The notes: generated by a model from the letters alone, not told the origin. 64,000 nt of DNA from Paenibacillus_AB hodogayensis (GCF_039536325.1 NZ_BAAAYO010000014.1:1-64000), one strand, 5' to 3'. Shown: positions 43,246-53,230, counted from the first letter of the stretch. A program made the numbers and translations.

Positions 43246-43810
43246 GCCGGCTTTACTCGGATTTGGTCACAAACCTTGCCCGAATCCGGATGGCCCCTCT
43301 CGAAGCCGCATCCGACCCGTGCCGCCAGGTCCCCGTTCCCCGTCGCATCGACAAATAATCGGCCGCGAACGCCTCCCTTCCGGAATGGCTTTCCGTCACA
43401 ATCGCAGTAATTCTTCCGTCGTTCGCGACGGCGTCCACCACTTTCGTATGCTGCCGGATGTGCACGCCCGCCTCGCCGCATAGATCTTCCAGCACGGCCT
43501 TCACCGTCTCCACATCGTACGTGAAATTCTGGCTGCCAAAACGGTAGCGGATACCCTCCAATCGTTCTAGCCGTGTCCGCAGCTCGGACATCAATCCCGC
43601 CTTGCTCGCAACATCGTGAATCATGCACAGGATGCCGGACGTCCAGACGCCGCCCAGACATCCTCCTCCTTCGACCAGCAGCGTGCGTACGCCGCTTCTT
43701 GCCGCCGCAAGAGCGGCGCAGACACCGGCCGGCCCCGCTCCGCATACGACGACGTCGTAAACACCGGAAGGGACTAGCTCCCTGCGCGGCTCGATAACCG
43801 TTTCTGTCAG
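43242..43810 (-). pseudogene. FAD-dependent oxidoreductase remnant (frameshift, 3' truncation, lost start)
   Basis: Reading from 43808, the sequence gives TETVIEPRRELVPSGVYDVVVCGAGPAG, the dinucleotide-binding start of the FAD_oxidored family. It continues through LLVEGGGCLGGVWTSG to about 43365. A frame change near 43352-43362 then gives LFVDATGNGDLAARVGC, and the frame stops at 43242 after about 190 codons of a family usually twice as long or more. The codon at the expected start is CTG, nine bases after AAAGGAG, so even the initiator may be mutated. Confidence 0.75.
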
Positions 43811-43953
43811 TCAGACCAACTCCTTTTGACGGATTGCTTCAAATCAGTAAGCATCGCGAATCCGTTTCGCTCCCGGTCCGCTCCGTCTGCTTACACCCTA
43901 GAACTAAATCATGGGGAGCAGTTGCCGCGGCGATCTGCTCCCTGTCTATTTCT

Positions 43954-44853
43954 CTATTGTCTGCGTTCTAATTTTTCAAATAGCTCCTGCTTGATACGCT
44001 GATACAGCTTTGCACTTGCCAGTTTCAATGGAAAATCTGAAGATCTGCAGAGAATTCCGAAAGTCATATCTATACGATTGCCACATATATTCCGTACCGT
44101 TGTTCCTTCAGGCAATGGGTTCAAAACTACCTTTGGAACGAGAGCGATACCTAATCCGCTTTCGACATAGTATTTTAGAGCTGTCATACTGCCAATCTCC
44201 ATCGTATCCAGAGAACTGTTTCCTAATTCCTGCATTACCATCTCAAGTTTTCTACGGTACGGACAAGTTGCTGACGTAATGAGCAGACGATGCCCTTGAA
44301 AATCAGCTGGCACAATAACTGGCTTTTCGGCAAGCGGATGATTCTCCGGTATCAATACCACGAATTCTTCCTTGAATAAGGGTTCAAAATAGAGTTCAGA
44401 CCCTAGATCCGGAGCCGAACAAAGAGCAAAATCAAGCTCCCCCATGAGAAGCCGTTCGCATAACACTGGCGTATTTGCAAACTCTATGGACACATGGATT
44501 TTCGGATAATCGGATATAAATTTCTTCAAAATAACAGGTAATCGGTAACTGGCGGTTGGCTCCGTCACCCCTATCCGAATATTCCCTGCTTCACCTAACT
44601 GCAAATCCGACAAGTTCGCTTGTAATTGCTCCATATTCTTTACAATTTGCATACTTTGTTCGTGGAACATTCTTCCTGCTTCTGTTAATCTGATCTTTTT
44701 TCCACGTTCGATCAGTTGAATGCCCAGGTCGGATTCAAGCTTCTGAATTTGCATCGTGACGGTAGATTGAGCATAATTCATTTCTTCGGCAGCACGGTTG
44801 AAACTTCCGTATTTGACTATGAGTTGAAACGTCTTTAATGTTTTGAGATCCAT
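43954..44853 (-). CDS. LysR family transcriptional regulator
   Basis: A 299-aa LysR-type regulator. The N-terminal winged helix is TLKTFQLIVKYGSFNRAAEEMNYAQSTVTMQIQKLE at about residues 4-39. The effector-binding domain spans about 88-295, including the hinge phrase GNIRIGVTEPTASYRLP. The ATG at 44853 is five bases after AGAGGAG. It is divergent from the SDR gene across 153 bp, the usual LysR arrangement, and probably controls it. The region is AT-richer than the housekeeping flanks. Confidence 0.9.
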   Translation of the reverse strand: MDLKTLKTFQLIVKYGSFNRAAEEMNYAQSTVTMQIQKLESDLGIQLIERGKKIRLTEAGRMFHEQSMQIVKNMEQLQANLSDLQLGEAGNIRIGVTEPTASYRLPVILKKFISDYPKIHVSIEFANTPVLCERLLMGELDFALCSAPDLGSELYFEPLFKEEFVVLIPENHPLAEKPVIVPADFQGHRLLITSATCPYRRKLEMVMQELGNSSLDTMEIGSMTALKYYVESGLGIALVPKVVLNPLPEGTTVRNICGNRIDMTFGILCRSSDFPLKLASAKLYQRIKQELFEKLERRQ

Positions 44854-45006
44854 CTTAACTCCTCTAGACATTAGTTCAATTATTTTGAAGAGAATGTTCA
44901 AGTAATTCAATTATACAAAACCAAGACCGAATCATACAATTATCACATTACAGCATGTCATAAATATTCTAACGAACAGGACATTTTGGATAAGGAGTGA
45001 ATGAGC

Positions 45007-45747
45007 ATGAATTTATTAAATAAAGTGGCTATCGTTACCGGTGGGGGGACTGGGATAGGTAGAGCTACATCTATAGCCTTAGCGGGACGTGGAGCTAACG
45101 TGGTCGTGAATTACTCGCGCTCTAAATCAGATGCCGATGAAACGGTCCAATGGATCAATAGAAATGGTGGGCATGCCCTAGCGATACAAGCAGATGTCTC
45201 ACATGACGTGGAAATACGAGATATGGTCGAACAAATTGTACAACAATTCGGAACGATTGATTTGCTTGTAAATAACGCTAGCATTACATCGCATATCCCA
45301 TTTGATGATCTGGACGCGGCAACAGATGATGTATGGGATCATCTTTTTGATGTGAATGTGAAAGGAATGTTTCACTGTGCCCGAGCCGTTGCGACTTACA
45401 TGAAAAAGAGTAAACAAGGTGCGATTGTCAATCTCGGGAGTATAGCAGGACTTACAGGATTAGGATCCTCACTTCCATATGCCGTTTCCAAAGCAGCAGT
45501 TCACGCTCTTACGAAATCGTTAGCTCGTGCCTTAGCTCCAGATATTAGAGTCAATTGTGTCGTACCTGGAGCCGTCGCAACAAGATGGTGGGCTGGAAGA
45601 GAAGAACAGATGAAAAAGCTAGCTCCTAATCTTCTATTGCAACGCATTTCAGCACCCGAAGATATTGCTCAATTGATTTGTGCAGCTTTGGAACAAGAAG
45701 CAATGACGGGACAAATCATAACTGTAGACAGCGGTCAAACGTTGTAA
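45007..45747 (+). CDS. SDR family oxidoreductase
   Basis: A 246-aa short-chain dehydrogenase. It has the NAD(P) motif TGGGTGIGRA, then NNAS, catalytic Ser in NLGSIAGLTG, Tyr and Lys in YAVSKAA, and the C-terminal VVPGAVAT. It resembles 3-oxoacyl-ACP reductase/glucose dehydrogenase-type enzymes, with the substrate undetermined. The ATG at 45007 is nine bases after AAGGAG; one at 45001 is only three bases away. Partner of the divergent LysR regulator. Confidence 0.88.
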   Translation: MNLLNKVAIVTGGGTGIGRATSIALAGRGANVVVNYSRSKSDADETVQWINRNGGHALAIQADVSHDVEIRDMVEQIVQQFGTIDLLVNNASITSHIPFDDLDAATDDVWDHLFDVNVKGMFHCARAVATYMKKSKQGAIVNLGSIAGLTGLGSSLPYAVSKAAVHALTKSLARALAPDIRVNCVVPGAVATRWWAGREEQMKKLAPNLLLQRISAPEDIAQLICAALEQEAMTGQIITVDSGQTL

Positions 45748-45831
45748 CCAATCTCGTTCTGATGACTGATTTGAACCATTAATTCGGTAAGTAGTTCACC
45801 CGATCAAACATACACGGCAAAAAGAAACAGC

Positions 45832-45869
45832 AAAAAAACGGCCGCCCAGCACATGCCGGAATCGACCGT
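45832..45869 (-). terminator. Terminator of sulfatase/GHL6 operon
   Basis: ACGGTCG and CGGCCGT (with one G-T pair) form a stem followed on the minus strand by seven T, directly after the 45876-47903 gene. Confidence 0.75.
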
Positions 45870-45875
45870 TCCCAT

Positions 45876-47903
45876 TTAACCCTCGCTCAGCTCGATGATC
45901 GTATGAATATGCACCCTCGGAATCGTAAAGGCAATGCCGTCCGCCGCAGCTTCGACCGGCAGCTCCGCCCCTTCCGGCTGCACGACCGCTTTGCGCAGCC
46001 CGCTGTCGCGGATCACGACGCGGATGTCGTGGACCGGAGTAATATTTTCGATCGGGTTGTAGTACGCCGTGCTTTTCTCGCCCGTATGGTTGCTCTGGAA
46101 GTTGATGACATGCAAGTACGTTTTGCCGTTCTTACGCATCAGATTCGTCTCGATATGCGTAGGAGCCTCAACCAATGCATAACCCGCATAATAGCTGCGG
46201 AGCAGATTGTCCACGATGCGCCGCACCCAGAAATGATTCGAATGCCAGTACGAGCCGAACACCGGTGCGGCGATGTACAGTGCCGTCCCTTTGCCATACC
46301 GATTAACGCTGATGCCCGGACAATCGCTGACGTTGCCGCCCGGCGGAATCGGATGACGGAACGCCCGGCTGACCGCCGGAACCGTAAGCGGCCACTGAAT
46401 ATGACTCAGCGTTTCGGCCGTCGTCGGTACCGTTTTGATAAACGGCGCTTCGACCAGCTGCGGAATACGGGCGATACCCTTCCACAGCCCCTCATGCTCG
46501 GTCAAATAACCGCAGCCGTACGGCGAGCGCTCCAGGTAGTTTAAGCCAAGCACCTCAGACAGCAGGAAGTTTTGACGGTTGCGGCAAAACGTCGCTTCTC
46601 CGGCCGCGAGCAGCAGTCCGCCGCCTGCGACAAACGATTCGATCCTCGCAACGGAAGCTTCCGACAGTTTGACCGATTCGGGCAGCACGACAACACGGTA
46701 CCCGTCCAAATCCGGGAAGTCGTCATTGTAATACATATCGAACTGATGACGGCCCTCAAGCAGCATTTTGGCTGCGCCGAATGTCGCCGCGTCGTCTTTG
46801 TCATGATACCAGTTGTTCGTATTGTTCGCGATGAGCGCCACCTCGCGGACGCTTTCCGCCCTTGTGCAGAACGTCTCCCGCTCCTCGACAAAACCGAACG
46901 CTTCGCCGATGATGTCGTAGACGCCATCCTGCAGCGTCCCATCCGGGAGCACCTGATCGCCGATGTTGATGATGCCGCCGTTCGCCAGTATGGTCGCGAA
47001 TTCGTACTTGAGCTGCTCGGCCGTTTTGCACGACATCAGCCCCCAGCCTTCGGTAAAACGCACTGTCATGATCTGTACCGGTACATCCAGCGTACGGGCA
47101 TAACGGGCACGGATCGAATGGTTGTAGAACGAGCCCGTCGCCGAGGGCTGCGATTCCCATAACCCGTAGTCGCTTGTCGCGTTGATACGGCCAGGCTCGC
47201 CCATCCGCCAGGCGCCGTTGCAGTTCATCAGCACGTTCGGGCGAATCCGCTTGACCGTCGCGGCGATTTCCTCCATGCAGCGCGCCGCCGTATCGATGCC
47301 GAAGCGGAGCACCAGTTCGCGGTCCGTTTGCAGCAGCTCGGGCGTCAGCTCGCGTCCGTGCTCCTCAGCGAATTTCTTTTTGCAATACGAGCAGAAACAG
47401 TAATGGTTGTGCAAATACGGAATATCCAGAAGATAGCCGTCCATGTCGTATTTTTCGGTTATCTCCTTAATCTGCGGCAGAACCAGCTCCTCGCGATAAG
47501 GGCTGTTCAGGCAGGGCAGCTCCCATACCGTTCCTTCCGCGCCGCGCACCTTGCCGTGCTCATCGACCTGATACCAGTCGGGGTTGTCCTGAACGGCTCT
47601 CGCGTCGGTGCCGAGCGAGTAATAGGCGATCACCTTGATGTCATGCTTGCGCGCTTCCGCCAGCACTTCGCCGAAAAAATCCTCCTTCAGCCCGCTATGC
47701 TTATGCCCGACCGTGTTATCGTAAAAGGCGTTGCCGAAATGGCATTTCGTAAATACGCCGATGACGTTGACCTTCGCCCGGACGAACCGTTCGACGAACG
47801 ATTTCGCGTCAAAATTGCGAATCGCCTCGCGCGGAAACTCCGGCATATGAAAATCGATGTGCACTTGGCGCATCCGATCCCAAAACCAGCTATCTTTTCT
47901 CAT
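45876..47903 (-). CDS. GHL6/alpha-fucosidase-like glycoside hydrolase
   Basis: A 675-aa protein without a signal peptide. The N-terminal TIM barrel (about residues 1-340) begins RQVHIDFHMPEF, the opening of the hypothetical glycosyl hydrolase 6 (GHL6, GH29-related) family. It also contains DGYLLDIPYLHNHYCFCSYCKKKF. A beta-galactosidase-trimerisation-like domain (about 375-570) and a beta-sandwich end follow. It probably cleaves a desulfated oligosaccharide in the cytoplasm. The ATG at 47903 is nine bases after AAGGAGG; an in-frame ATG at 47912 touches that site. Last gene of the ABC/sulfatase operon. Confidence 0.75.
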   Translation of the reverse strand: MRKDSWFWDRMRQVHIDFHMPEFPREAIRNFDAKSFVERFVRAKVNVIGVFTKCHFGNAFYDNTVGHKHSGLKEDFFGEVLAEARKHDIKVIAYYSLGTDARAVQDNPDWYQVDEHGKVRGAEGTVWELPCLNSPYREELVLPQIKEITEKYDMDGYLLDIPYLHNHYCFCSYCKKKFAEEHGRELTPELLQTDRELVLRFGIDTAARCMEEIAATVKRIRPNVLMNCNGAWRMGEPGRINATSDYGLWESQPSATGSFYNHSIRARYARTLDVPVQIMTVRFTEGWGLMSCKTAEQLKYEFATILANGGIINIGDQVLPDGTLQDGVYDIIGEAFGFVEERETFCTRAESVREVALIANNTNNWYHDKDDAATFGAAKMLLEGRHQFDMYYNDDFPDLDGYRVVVLPESVKLSEASVARIESFVAGGGLLLAAGEATFCRNRQNFLLSEVLGLNYLERSPYGCGYLTEHEGLWKGIARIPQLVEAPFIKTVPTTAETLSHIQWPLTVPAVSRAFRHPIPPGGNVSDCPGISVNRYGKGTALYIAAPVFGSYWHSNHFWVRRIVDNLLRSYYAGYALVEAPTHIETNLMRKNGKTYLHVINFQSNHTGEKSTAYYNPIENITPVHDIRVVIRDSGLRKAVVQPEGAELPVEAAADGIAFTIPRVHIHTIIELSEG

Positions 47904-48044
47904 GAGACGCATCCTCCTTATCCGGCGCCGCCGCCGAGCTTCATTAATTTAGGTAAATACGGAGAGCAGCCTGCCCAAGAAAAGGTACAGCCTTGCACTC
48001 CCCGCTCTCTATCCGTCGCTACTTCGCCGCCCACGGCAACTGTC

Positions 48045-49532
48045 CTACAAACCGAGCCGCTCCAACTGCTCGGGAGGCGCGCCTAGCTCCGCCAGCTTGT
48101 CCGCCAGAGCCCGCTGCAGCTCCATCAGCTTGTCCGGACGGACTTCGGCCAAGTTGACGTATTCGTTTGGGTCCGCCTTTTTGTCGCTCAGCCATGTCGG
48201 CGTGTCCCACGACGGACAGTCGACCGCGCGGCGACCGCCTTCGTACGGACCGAGATCGTAAGGGATAAACCGCGCCGTGCTGTGCCCGTACCAGTACAGC
48301 GGCTTGTTGTCCGGCACCGGTGATTGGTGCAAAATCCACTCCCCGTCCGTTATTGTAACGCTGCGCCCGAACATGCCGCTCACCGCATATCGGCGCGTTT
48401 CGGCTCCGGGATCGCGCAGCACCGGCAGCAGATCGACGCCGTGCCGATCCGGCGGGCAAGGACGACCGACCGCGGCAAGCACCGTCGAATAAATGTCGAC
48501 GAGCTGGACAAGCTGGCTACGCCGCTCGCCGTGGCCGTCCGTTGGATGCGCCACGATAAACGGGATATGCCCGCAAGCATCGTGCTGATGCGTCTGCAGC
48601 TTGCCGATTCGGCCGTGATCCCCGTTGTAAGTGCCGTGGTCGGAGGTGAAGATGATCATCGTATCGCGCCACAAATCGAGCTCGTCCAGCTTGTCGAGCA
48701 GCTTGCCAAGCCACTTGTCGGTGAGCGCAACCATTGCGGCATAACGCGCCTGCACGTGGCGCAATTCCTCCGGCGTGTAATGATTGCCCCATTTGTCGTA
48801 CGGCACCATCGATCTCCACCGGTCCACGTTGTAGCCGCGCGGATCGAACTTGGTCAGCCACTCCTCCGGCGGGTCCCACGGCTCGTGCGGGTCGAAGCAG
48901 TCGATATGCATATAAAAATTGTCGTGCGTCCGGTTCGCCTCCAGCCAGTCGGCCGCCTGCGTGAACACCTGCGCGCAAAAATAATCTTCCTCCGACTTGC
49001 GGGTCAAGTGTACGTTCCGGTGATGACGCTCAACCTTATGATCCGGCTCGTCCGGACACGGGAAAACGACCGGGTCGGTTTTCCAGGCGTCCGCTTCGTG
49101 GCCCCGCACGAAATCGAACCCGGTATAGCCCATATGGTAGTTGCCCGCGCCCTGCTCCCACAAATGGAAATGGTCGGTCACCATATAGCTGACCGGGTAC
49201 TGCTGCGCAAGCTGCCACGAAAGCGAGCGGTTCGGCGGTCCTGATACTTGCCGCGGCAAGTCGAGGTCGTCGTCCTCGAGCGGTCCCCAACCCCGCTCCA
49301 AAAACTCGTACCGCCCCGTGTAAATGTCGCGTCTGGCCGGCATGCAGGGCGTCGAGCCGCACCAGGCGTTGTCGAACACGGTGCCCCGGCGTGCGAGCCG
49401 GTCCATATTCGGCGTGGGCACGATCCACTCCGGCTGCTCCGGGCTCGTCACCCGGTTCAGCGGTCTGCCATGATGATAAGGTCCGCAGTGATCGACACGC
49501 AGCGTGTCGCAAACGATAACGATACAGTTCAT
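48045..49532 (-). CDS. Type I sulfatase (cytoplasmic)
   Basis: A 495-aa arylsulfatase-superfamily enzyme. Metal-binding Asp residues are in CDTLRVDH near the N terminus. The C-x-P-x-R motif CMPAR places the formylglycine-precursor Cys at residue 63, followed by TGR. The later FTSDHGTYNGDHGRIGK holds further metal ligands. There is no signal peptide, unlike many secreted sulfatases, so substrates must be imported. A formylglycine-generating enzyme or anaerobic maturase is required but not encoded in the window. GGGAGGGG precedes the ATG. Confidence 0.9.
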   Translation of the reverse strand: MNCIVIVCDTLRVDHCGPYHHGRPLNRVTSPEQPEWIVPTPNMDRLARRGTVFDNAWCGSTPCMPARRDIYTGRYEFLERGWGPLEDDDLDLPRQVSGPPNRSLSWQLAQQYPVSYMVTDHFHLWEQGAGNYHMGYTGFDFVRGHEADAWKTDPVVFPCPDEPDHKVERHHRNVHLTRKSEEDYFCAQVFTQAADWLEANRTHDNFYMHIDCFDPHEPWDPPEEWLTKFDPRGYNVDRWRSMVPYDKWGNHYTPEELRHVQARYAAMVALTDKWLGKLLDKLDELDLWRDTMIIFTSDHGTYNGDHGRIGKLQTHQHDACGHIPFIVAHPTDGHGERRSQLVQLVDIYSTVLAAVGRPCPPDRHGVDLLPVLRDPGAETRRYAVSGMFGRSVTITDGEWILHQSPVPDNKPLYWYGHSTARFIPYDLGPYEGGRRAVDCPSWDTPTWLSDKKADPNEYVNLAEVRPDKLMELQRALADKLAELGAPPEQLERLGL

Positions 49533-49637
49533 CCGGTTCCCCTCCCGATCCTCCAGTCGCCCCGGTCCGCAGTCAGACTATTCCCCCGATCGCCGTTTGT
49601 GCAGGCGCGGGGGAATCAGGGCAAGGCTTGGCTATTT

Positions 49638-51089
49638 TTATTTCTTTGTTCCGTATTGGTTGTCCTTACTCCAGTTGTTTTGCTTCATCGTCTCGGCCAT
49701 GTCGGTTTTGAGCGTCTTCTGCATTTCGTTCGAGAACTTGTCCAGCGTTACCGAATCTTCCATATAGAGCTGGCCGATCCGCACCAGATCTTCATTCAGC
49801 TTCTTGCTGATATGGGCGGCGTAGAAGTTGACGAGAATGCGTTCGCCTACGAACTGGAAGCCTTGCAGATTGTCAGGCAGCTTGACACCGACCAGCGTCG
49901 TCGCCGTGTACATTTTGTTGCCCATAATCGTCGCCACTTCCGGCGAGGATAAATATTTCAGGAAGTCGACCGAAGCTTCCAGCTTCTCGCCTGTCACCTT
50001 TTTCGGAATCGTGAACACCATGTCCGGGTAGCCGCCGAGCTCGTAATATTTTTCGGCAGCATTCGGATTTTCCTTCTTCGTAAGGTAAGGCAGCGCGAAC
50101 GTGCCGAACTCGAACTTCCGCGCCTTCGAATCCTGAATCGTATTCAGCTCGTAGTTGCCGGCCATCACCATCGCGACATCGCCGCGGATGAACATTTCCT
50201 TCGAAGTATCGCCGTTCATGCCGTTGTAGCCTTTGGCCCAATATTGCGACCAGTCCTTAATAATCGGCATGACGCCGAACCAGTCCGGGGATTGCAGGTC
50301 GATAACGCCTTGATCGACAGCGGCCGAGATTTCGTTCAGCTCGAGCTGGCGGTTCTGGTTCCAGTCGAACGACTTGACTTTGTCGGCGGCGATCTGGTTC
50401 GTCATTAGATTCGTTACCCAGAGCAGATGGTTGTCACCCGGCTTCGAGTTGGCGAAGGCAAACGGCGTAACGCCGGCCGCTTTTAGCTTTTTCTGCACGT
50501 CTATAAATTCGGTCCATGTTTTAGGCACCTGCAGCCCGTGCTTCTTGAACAAGTCTTGATTGTAAAATACGCGGATCGCCAGCGTTTGCAGCGCTACGCC
50601 GGACAGCTTGCCCGAGATCGGATTTTTCATCTCGTTCAAAATCGTCGGCGTAAACGTGTCTTTCCACACCTTGTTCTCCGTGTACGGATTCGGCTTGTCA
50701 TACTCCGGCGTCAAATCGGCGACCAGATCCTTGTTCAAATCTTCGTGCGTCCATGTGTAGCGGCTCGGCACGATTTCCGGAGCCGTACCGCCGATCAGGC
50801 CGGTCGTCAGCCAGGTGCGGAAGGCGTCTCCGTCGTTCGGCGCATAATCGAGCTTGATTTTGACATTCGGCTTTTTCTGCGCGTACCCGTTGACGATTTC
50901 CTGCCATACCGCTTTGATCTCCTCCTGCTTCGGCGTTTCCACGGCAAACGTCAAATTGATCGTTTTCTCGCTACCTTCCGCAGCCTTGTCTCCGTCCGGC
51001 TTGGACGTGCCGCACGCGGCTAATATGACCGACGAAGCTACAGCCAGCGTCAAGCCTTTGGCAAACAGGCTCCCAGTTCGATTCGACAT
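49638..51089 (-). CDS. Extracellular solute-binding lipoprotein (CUT1 type)
   Basis: A 483-aa lipoprotein. The signal ends VILAAC (Cys near residue 26), followed by a Gly/Ser/Lys/Asp linker. The mature domain has typical CUT1 binding-protein phrases (LTFAVETPKQEEI, RVFYNQDLFKKHGLQVPKTWTEF, GDVAMVMAGNYEL). It captures the oligosaccharide for the MalF/MalG pair directly upstream in the same operon, 40 bp after MalG. Followed by the sulfatase gene. Confidence 0.92.
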   Translation of the reverse strand: MSNRTGSLFAKGLTLAVASSVILAACGTSKPDGDKAAEGSEKTINLTFAVETPKQEEIKAVWQEIVNGYAQKKPNVKIKLDYAPNDGDAFRTWLTTGLIGGTAPEIVPSRYTWTHEDLNKDLVADLTPEYDKPNPYTENKVWKDTFTPTILNEMKNPISGKLSGVALQTLAIRVFYNQDLFKKHGLQVPKTWTEFIDVQKKLKAAGVTPFAFANSKPGDNHLLWVTNLMTNQIAADKVKSFDWNQNRQLELNEISAAVDQGVIDLQSPDWFGVMPIIKDWSQYWAKGYNGMNGDTSKEMFIRGDVAMVMAGNYELNTIQDSKARKFEFGTFALPYLTKKENPNAAEKYYELGGYPDMVFTIPKKVTGEKLEASVDFLKYLSSPEVATIMGNKMYTATTLVGVKLPDNLQGFQFVGERILVNFYAAHISKKLNEDLVRIGQLYMEDSVTLDKFSNEMQKTLKTDMAETMKQNNWSKDNQYGTKK

Positions 51090-51129
51090 CGGATTGCCCC
51101 CTATTATTGTATGATGGCTTTCTTCTATC

Positions 51130-51948
51130 CTAGCCTTTCACCGCCCCGGACGTAATGCCGGAGATGAAAGGTTTGGTAGCGACGAGAAAAAGCGCGAGCA
51201 GCGGGATCGACGAGATGATATAACCGGCCAGCTTGACGCTGACCCCTTGATCCAGATTGCCGGTAACGGTGCTCAAGGCGAGAATGACAGGCTTTACCTT
51301 CTCCCCGGTCGTCGAGACGAGCGGCCAAATGTAGTTGTTCCAGCCGGACAGAAAGTTGATGATCGAAACGGTCGAGATGACCGGCAGCGAAAGCGGCAAA
51401 ACAACCTTCGAAAAAATTTGCAGCTCTCCGGCCCCTTCAGTTTCGGCCGCCTCCAGCAAGCTGCGCGGCAGCCCCTCAAAAAACGTGCGCATCAGAAAGG
51501 TCGCCATTGAGGCGCCGAACGCCATCGGAGGAAAAATTTGCCCTTGATACGTGTTCAGCATGCCCAACTTCTGCACGAGCAAAAACTGCGGGATCAGAAT
51601 GAGAAAGCCGGGCACCATCATCAGCGACAAGATGAGCATGAACAGCACGTTTTTGCCCGGATACGAGAAACGCATGAACGAATACCCGGCGAACGAGGAA
51701 ATGATCAGCACGCCGACCACGATGCAGGAGGAGATAAACACCGTGTTCCAGATGAAGGGCCCGATCTGCCTGAACGCCGTCACGTAGTTATCGACATGCA
51801 GCGGCAACCCGATACCCCAGAAGTTCAAAATCATCTGCTCCGAATATTTGAGCGAGCTGACGATCAGCATATAAAAGGGAAACAATGTAAGCCCAAGCAA
51901 GATGGCGAGCGCCGCGTAGTGCGGCACGGCCGATAGCTTGAATCGCAT
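51130..51948 (-). CDS. CUT1 carbohydrate ABC transporter permease (MalG type)
   Basis: A 272-aa six-helix permease. The EAA loop EAAETEGAGELQIFSKVVLPLSLP is at about residues 166-189, and the C-terminal end is FISGITSGAVKG. It pairs with the MalF-type permease 16 bp upstream and the binding protein downstream. The ATPase is not encoded here; Firmicute CUT1 systems commonly share an MsmX-type subunit. Confidence 0.92.
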   Translation of the reverse strand: MRFKLSAVPHYAALAILLGLTLFPFYMLIVSSLKYSEQMILNFWGIGLPLHVDNYVTAFRQIGPFIWNTVFISSCIVVGVLIISSFAGYSFMRFSYPGKNVLFMLILSLMMVPGFLILIPQFLLVQKLGMLNTYQGQIFPPMAFGASMATFLMRTFFEGLPRSLLEAAETEGAGELQIFSKVVLPLSLPVISTVSIINFLSGWNNYIWPLVSTTGEKVKPVILALSTVTGNLDQGVSVKLAGYIISSIPLLALFLVATKPFISGITSGAVKG

Positions 51949-51964
51949 AAGCCATTCCTTCTTT

Positions 51965-52873
51965 CTAGTCGATCGTTTCGGTATTTTTGACGAACCGGTT
52001 GTTCGCCCATGTCAGCACGAGCAGCAGTGCGAACAGGACAAGCCCGATGGCGGAGGCGTACCCCATTTTGCTGTAGGAGAAGCCCTGAATGTACAAGTAG
52101 AGCGCCGGGGTCATCGTCGCTTGCCCGGGACCGCCGTTGGTGAGCACGAGAATGTTCTCGAAGCTTTGGATTTGCTGGATCACAGTCAGCACCGCCACGA
52201 GCTTGAGCTGGCTGCGGACGAGCGGCAGTTCCAGATGGATGAACCGCTGCCAGGCGTTCATCCCGTCAAGCCTCGCCACTTCGAATAGCTCGCTCGAGAT
52301 GGCCATCAGTCCGGCCAGGTAGATCAGGAACGTAATGCCGCCTATCCACGGAAAGTTGACGAAAATGACCGACACAAGCGCCGTCTTGCTTTCGCCGAGC
52401 CAGGCGTGGGTCCACGACTCCAGCCCGATCTGCTCGAGAAGCTGGTTCAGCACGCCGTAATCGCCGGCGAAAATCCACTGCCACGTCAAATAGATGACGA
52501 TGCTTGGAATGACGAGTGGAATGACGAACCACAGCTTGAACATATTTTGCAGCCGGATCTTCTTCACATGAAAAACGAGCACGGCGGCCAGCAGCGGTAC
52601 GATCAGTTGGATGAGCACCCCGGTTACGGTGAAGACGCCTAAGTTTTTCAGCGATACGTAAAAGGTCTTATCCTGAAACAGCTTGATAAAATTGTCCAGT
52701 CCGACGAACGTCCGGACGTTGGCGCCGTTCCAGTCGTAAAACGACATAATCAGCGCATTGAAAAACGGAATATACTTGAATGTGGCGAGTACGGCAAACA
52801 CCGGAATGAGGAAAGCGTAGCCCTTCCAATGCTTGCGTATAACTCGTGAAGCCCGCGATGCGGTTGCAGCCAT
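51965..52873 (-). CDS. CUT1 sugar ABC transporter permease (MalF type)
   Basis: A 302-aa permease with six transmembrane helices (first at about residues 17-38). It has the conserved segments LIPVFAVLATFKYIPF and FNALIMSFYDWNG, and the EAA-loop counterpart FEVARLDGMNAWQRFIHLELPLV. First gene of the leftward operon. The ATG at 52873 follows GGGAGG; in-frame codons to 52891 are in the leader. It lies opposite the YesN/YesM genes. Confidence 0.92.
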   Translation of the reverse strand: MAATASRASRVIRKHWKGYAFLIPVFAVLATFKYIPFFNALIMSFYDWNGANVRTFVGLDNFIKLFQDKTFYVSLKNLGVFTVTGVLIQLIVPLLAAVLVFHVKKIRLQNMFKLWFVIPLVIPSIVIYLTWQWIFAGDYGVLNQLLEQIGLESWTHAWLGESKTALVSVIFVNFPWIGGITFLIYLAGLMAISSELFEVARLDGMNAWQRFIHLELPLVRSQLKLVAVLTVIQQIQSFENILVLTNGGPGQATMTPALYLYIQGFSYSKMGYASAIGLVLFALLLVLTWANNRFVKNTETID

Positions 52874-53230
52874 GATGTGTCGACCTCCCAACGATCGTGT
52901 TGCAGCTATGAAAGCCGAATCCCGCCCGGCTCCGCGAGCTTGTAGGCCGGTTCAGGACTTCGGCGGCATGAGACGGTGTTTTTGGGAAACGCCCTCATCA
53001 TCTCTATCGATACGTTTACTGTACGTGAAAACGTTTTACGTTTCGAGGTAACATTTTTTGTTTTGGAGGGGGGCCATTTTTTTGCATCTCGTTCGGACCG
53101 GGCGCGAGTAAGGGAAGGGCCGCCAACATATGCTATACTTAGGGGCAAGATAATGCGGCTTCATGCCGTCCTGGCAAAGGGGCGGCTAACGCGGATCGAA
53201 ACGATAGCAACCGGAAGGGCGGGAACTTGC
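52874..53230. promoter_or_regulatory. Divergent control region between ABC operon and YesN/YesM
   Basis: A 357-bp region with no gene. An extended -10 box TGCTATACT lies at 53131-53139 on the + strand, with no clear -35, and is the likely promoter for the response regulator. The near-cre palindrome is at 53026-53039. The promoter of the leftward ABC operon should lie around 52990-53050, but no pair of boxes is convincing. Confidence 0.5.
53026..53039. promoter_or_regulatory. cre-like palindrome
   Basis: TGAAAACGTTTTAC matches the CcpA consensus TGWAANCGNTNWCA at the first 12 positions and misses the final CA. The core AAAACGTTTT is a perfect palindrome. Catabolite control of the sulfatase operon is plausible. 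Confidence 0.4.
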
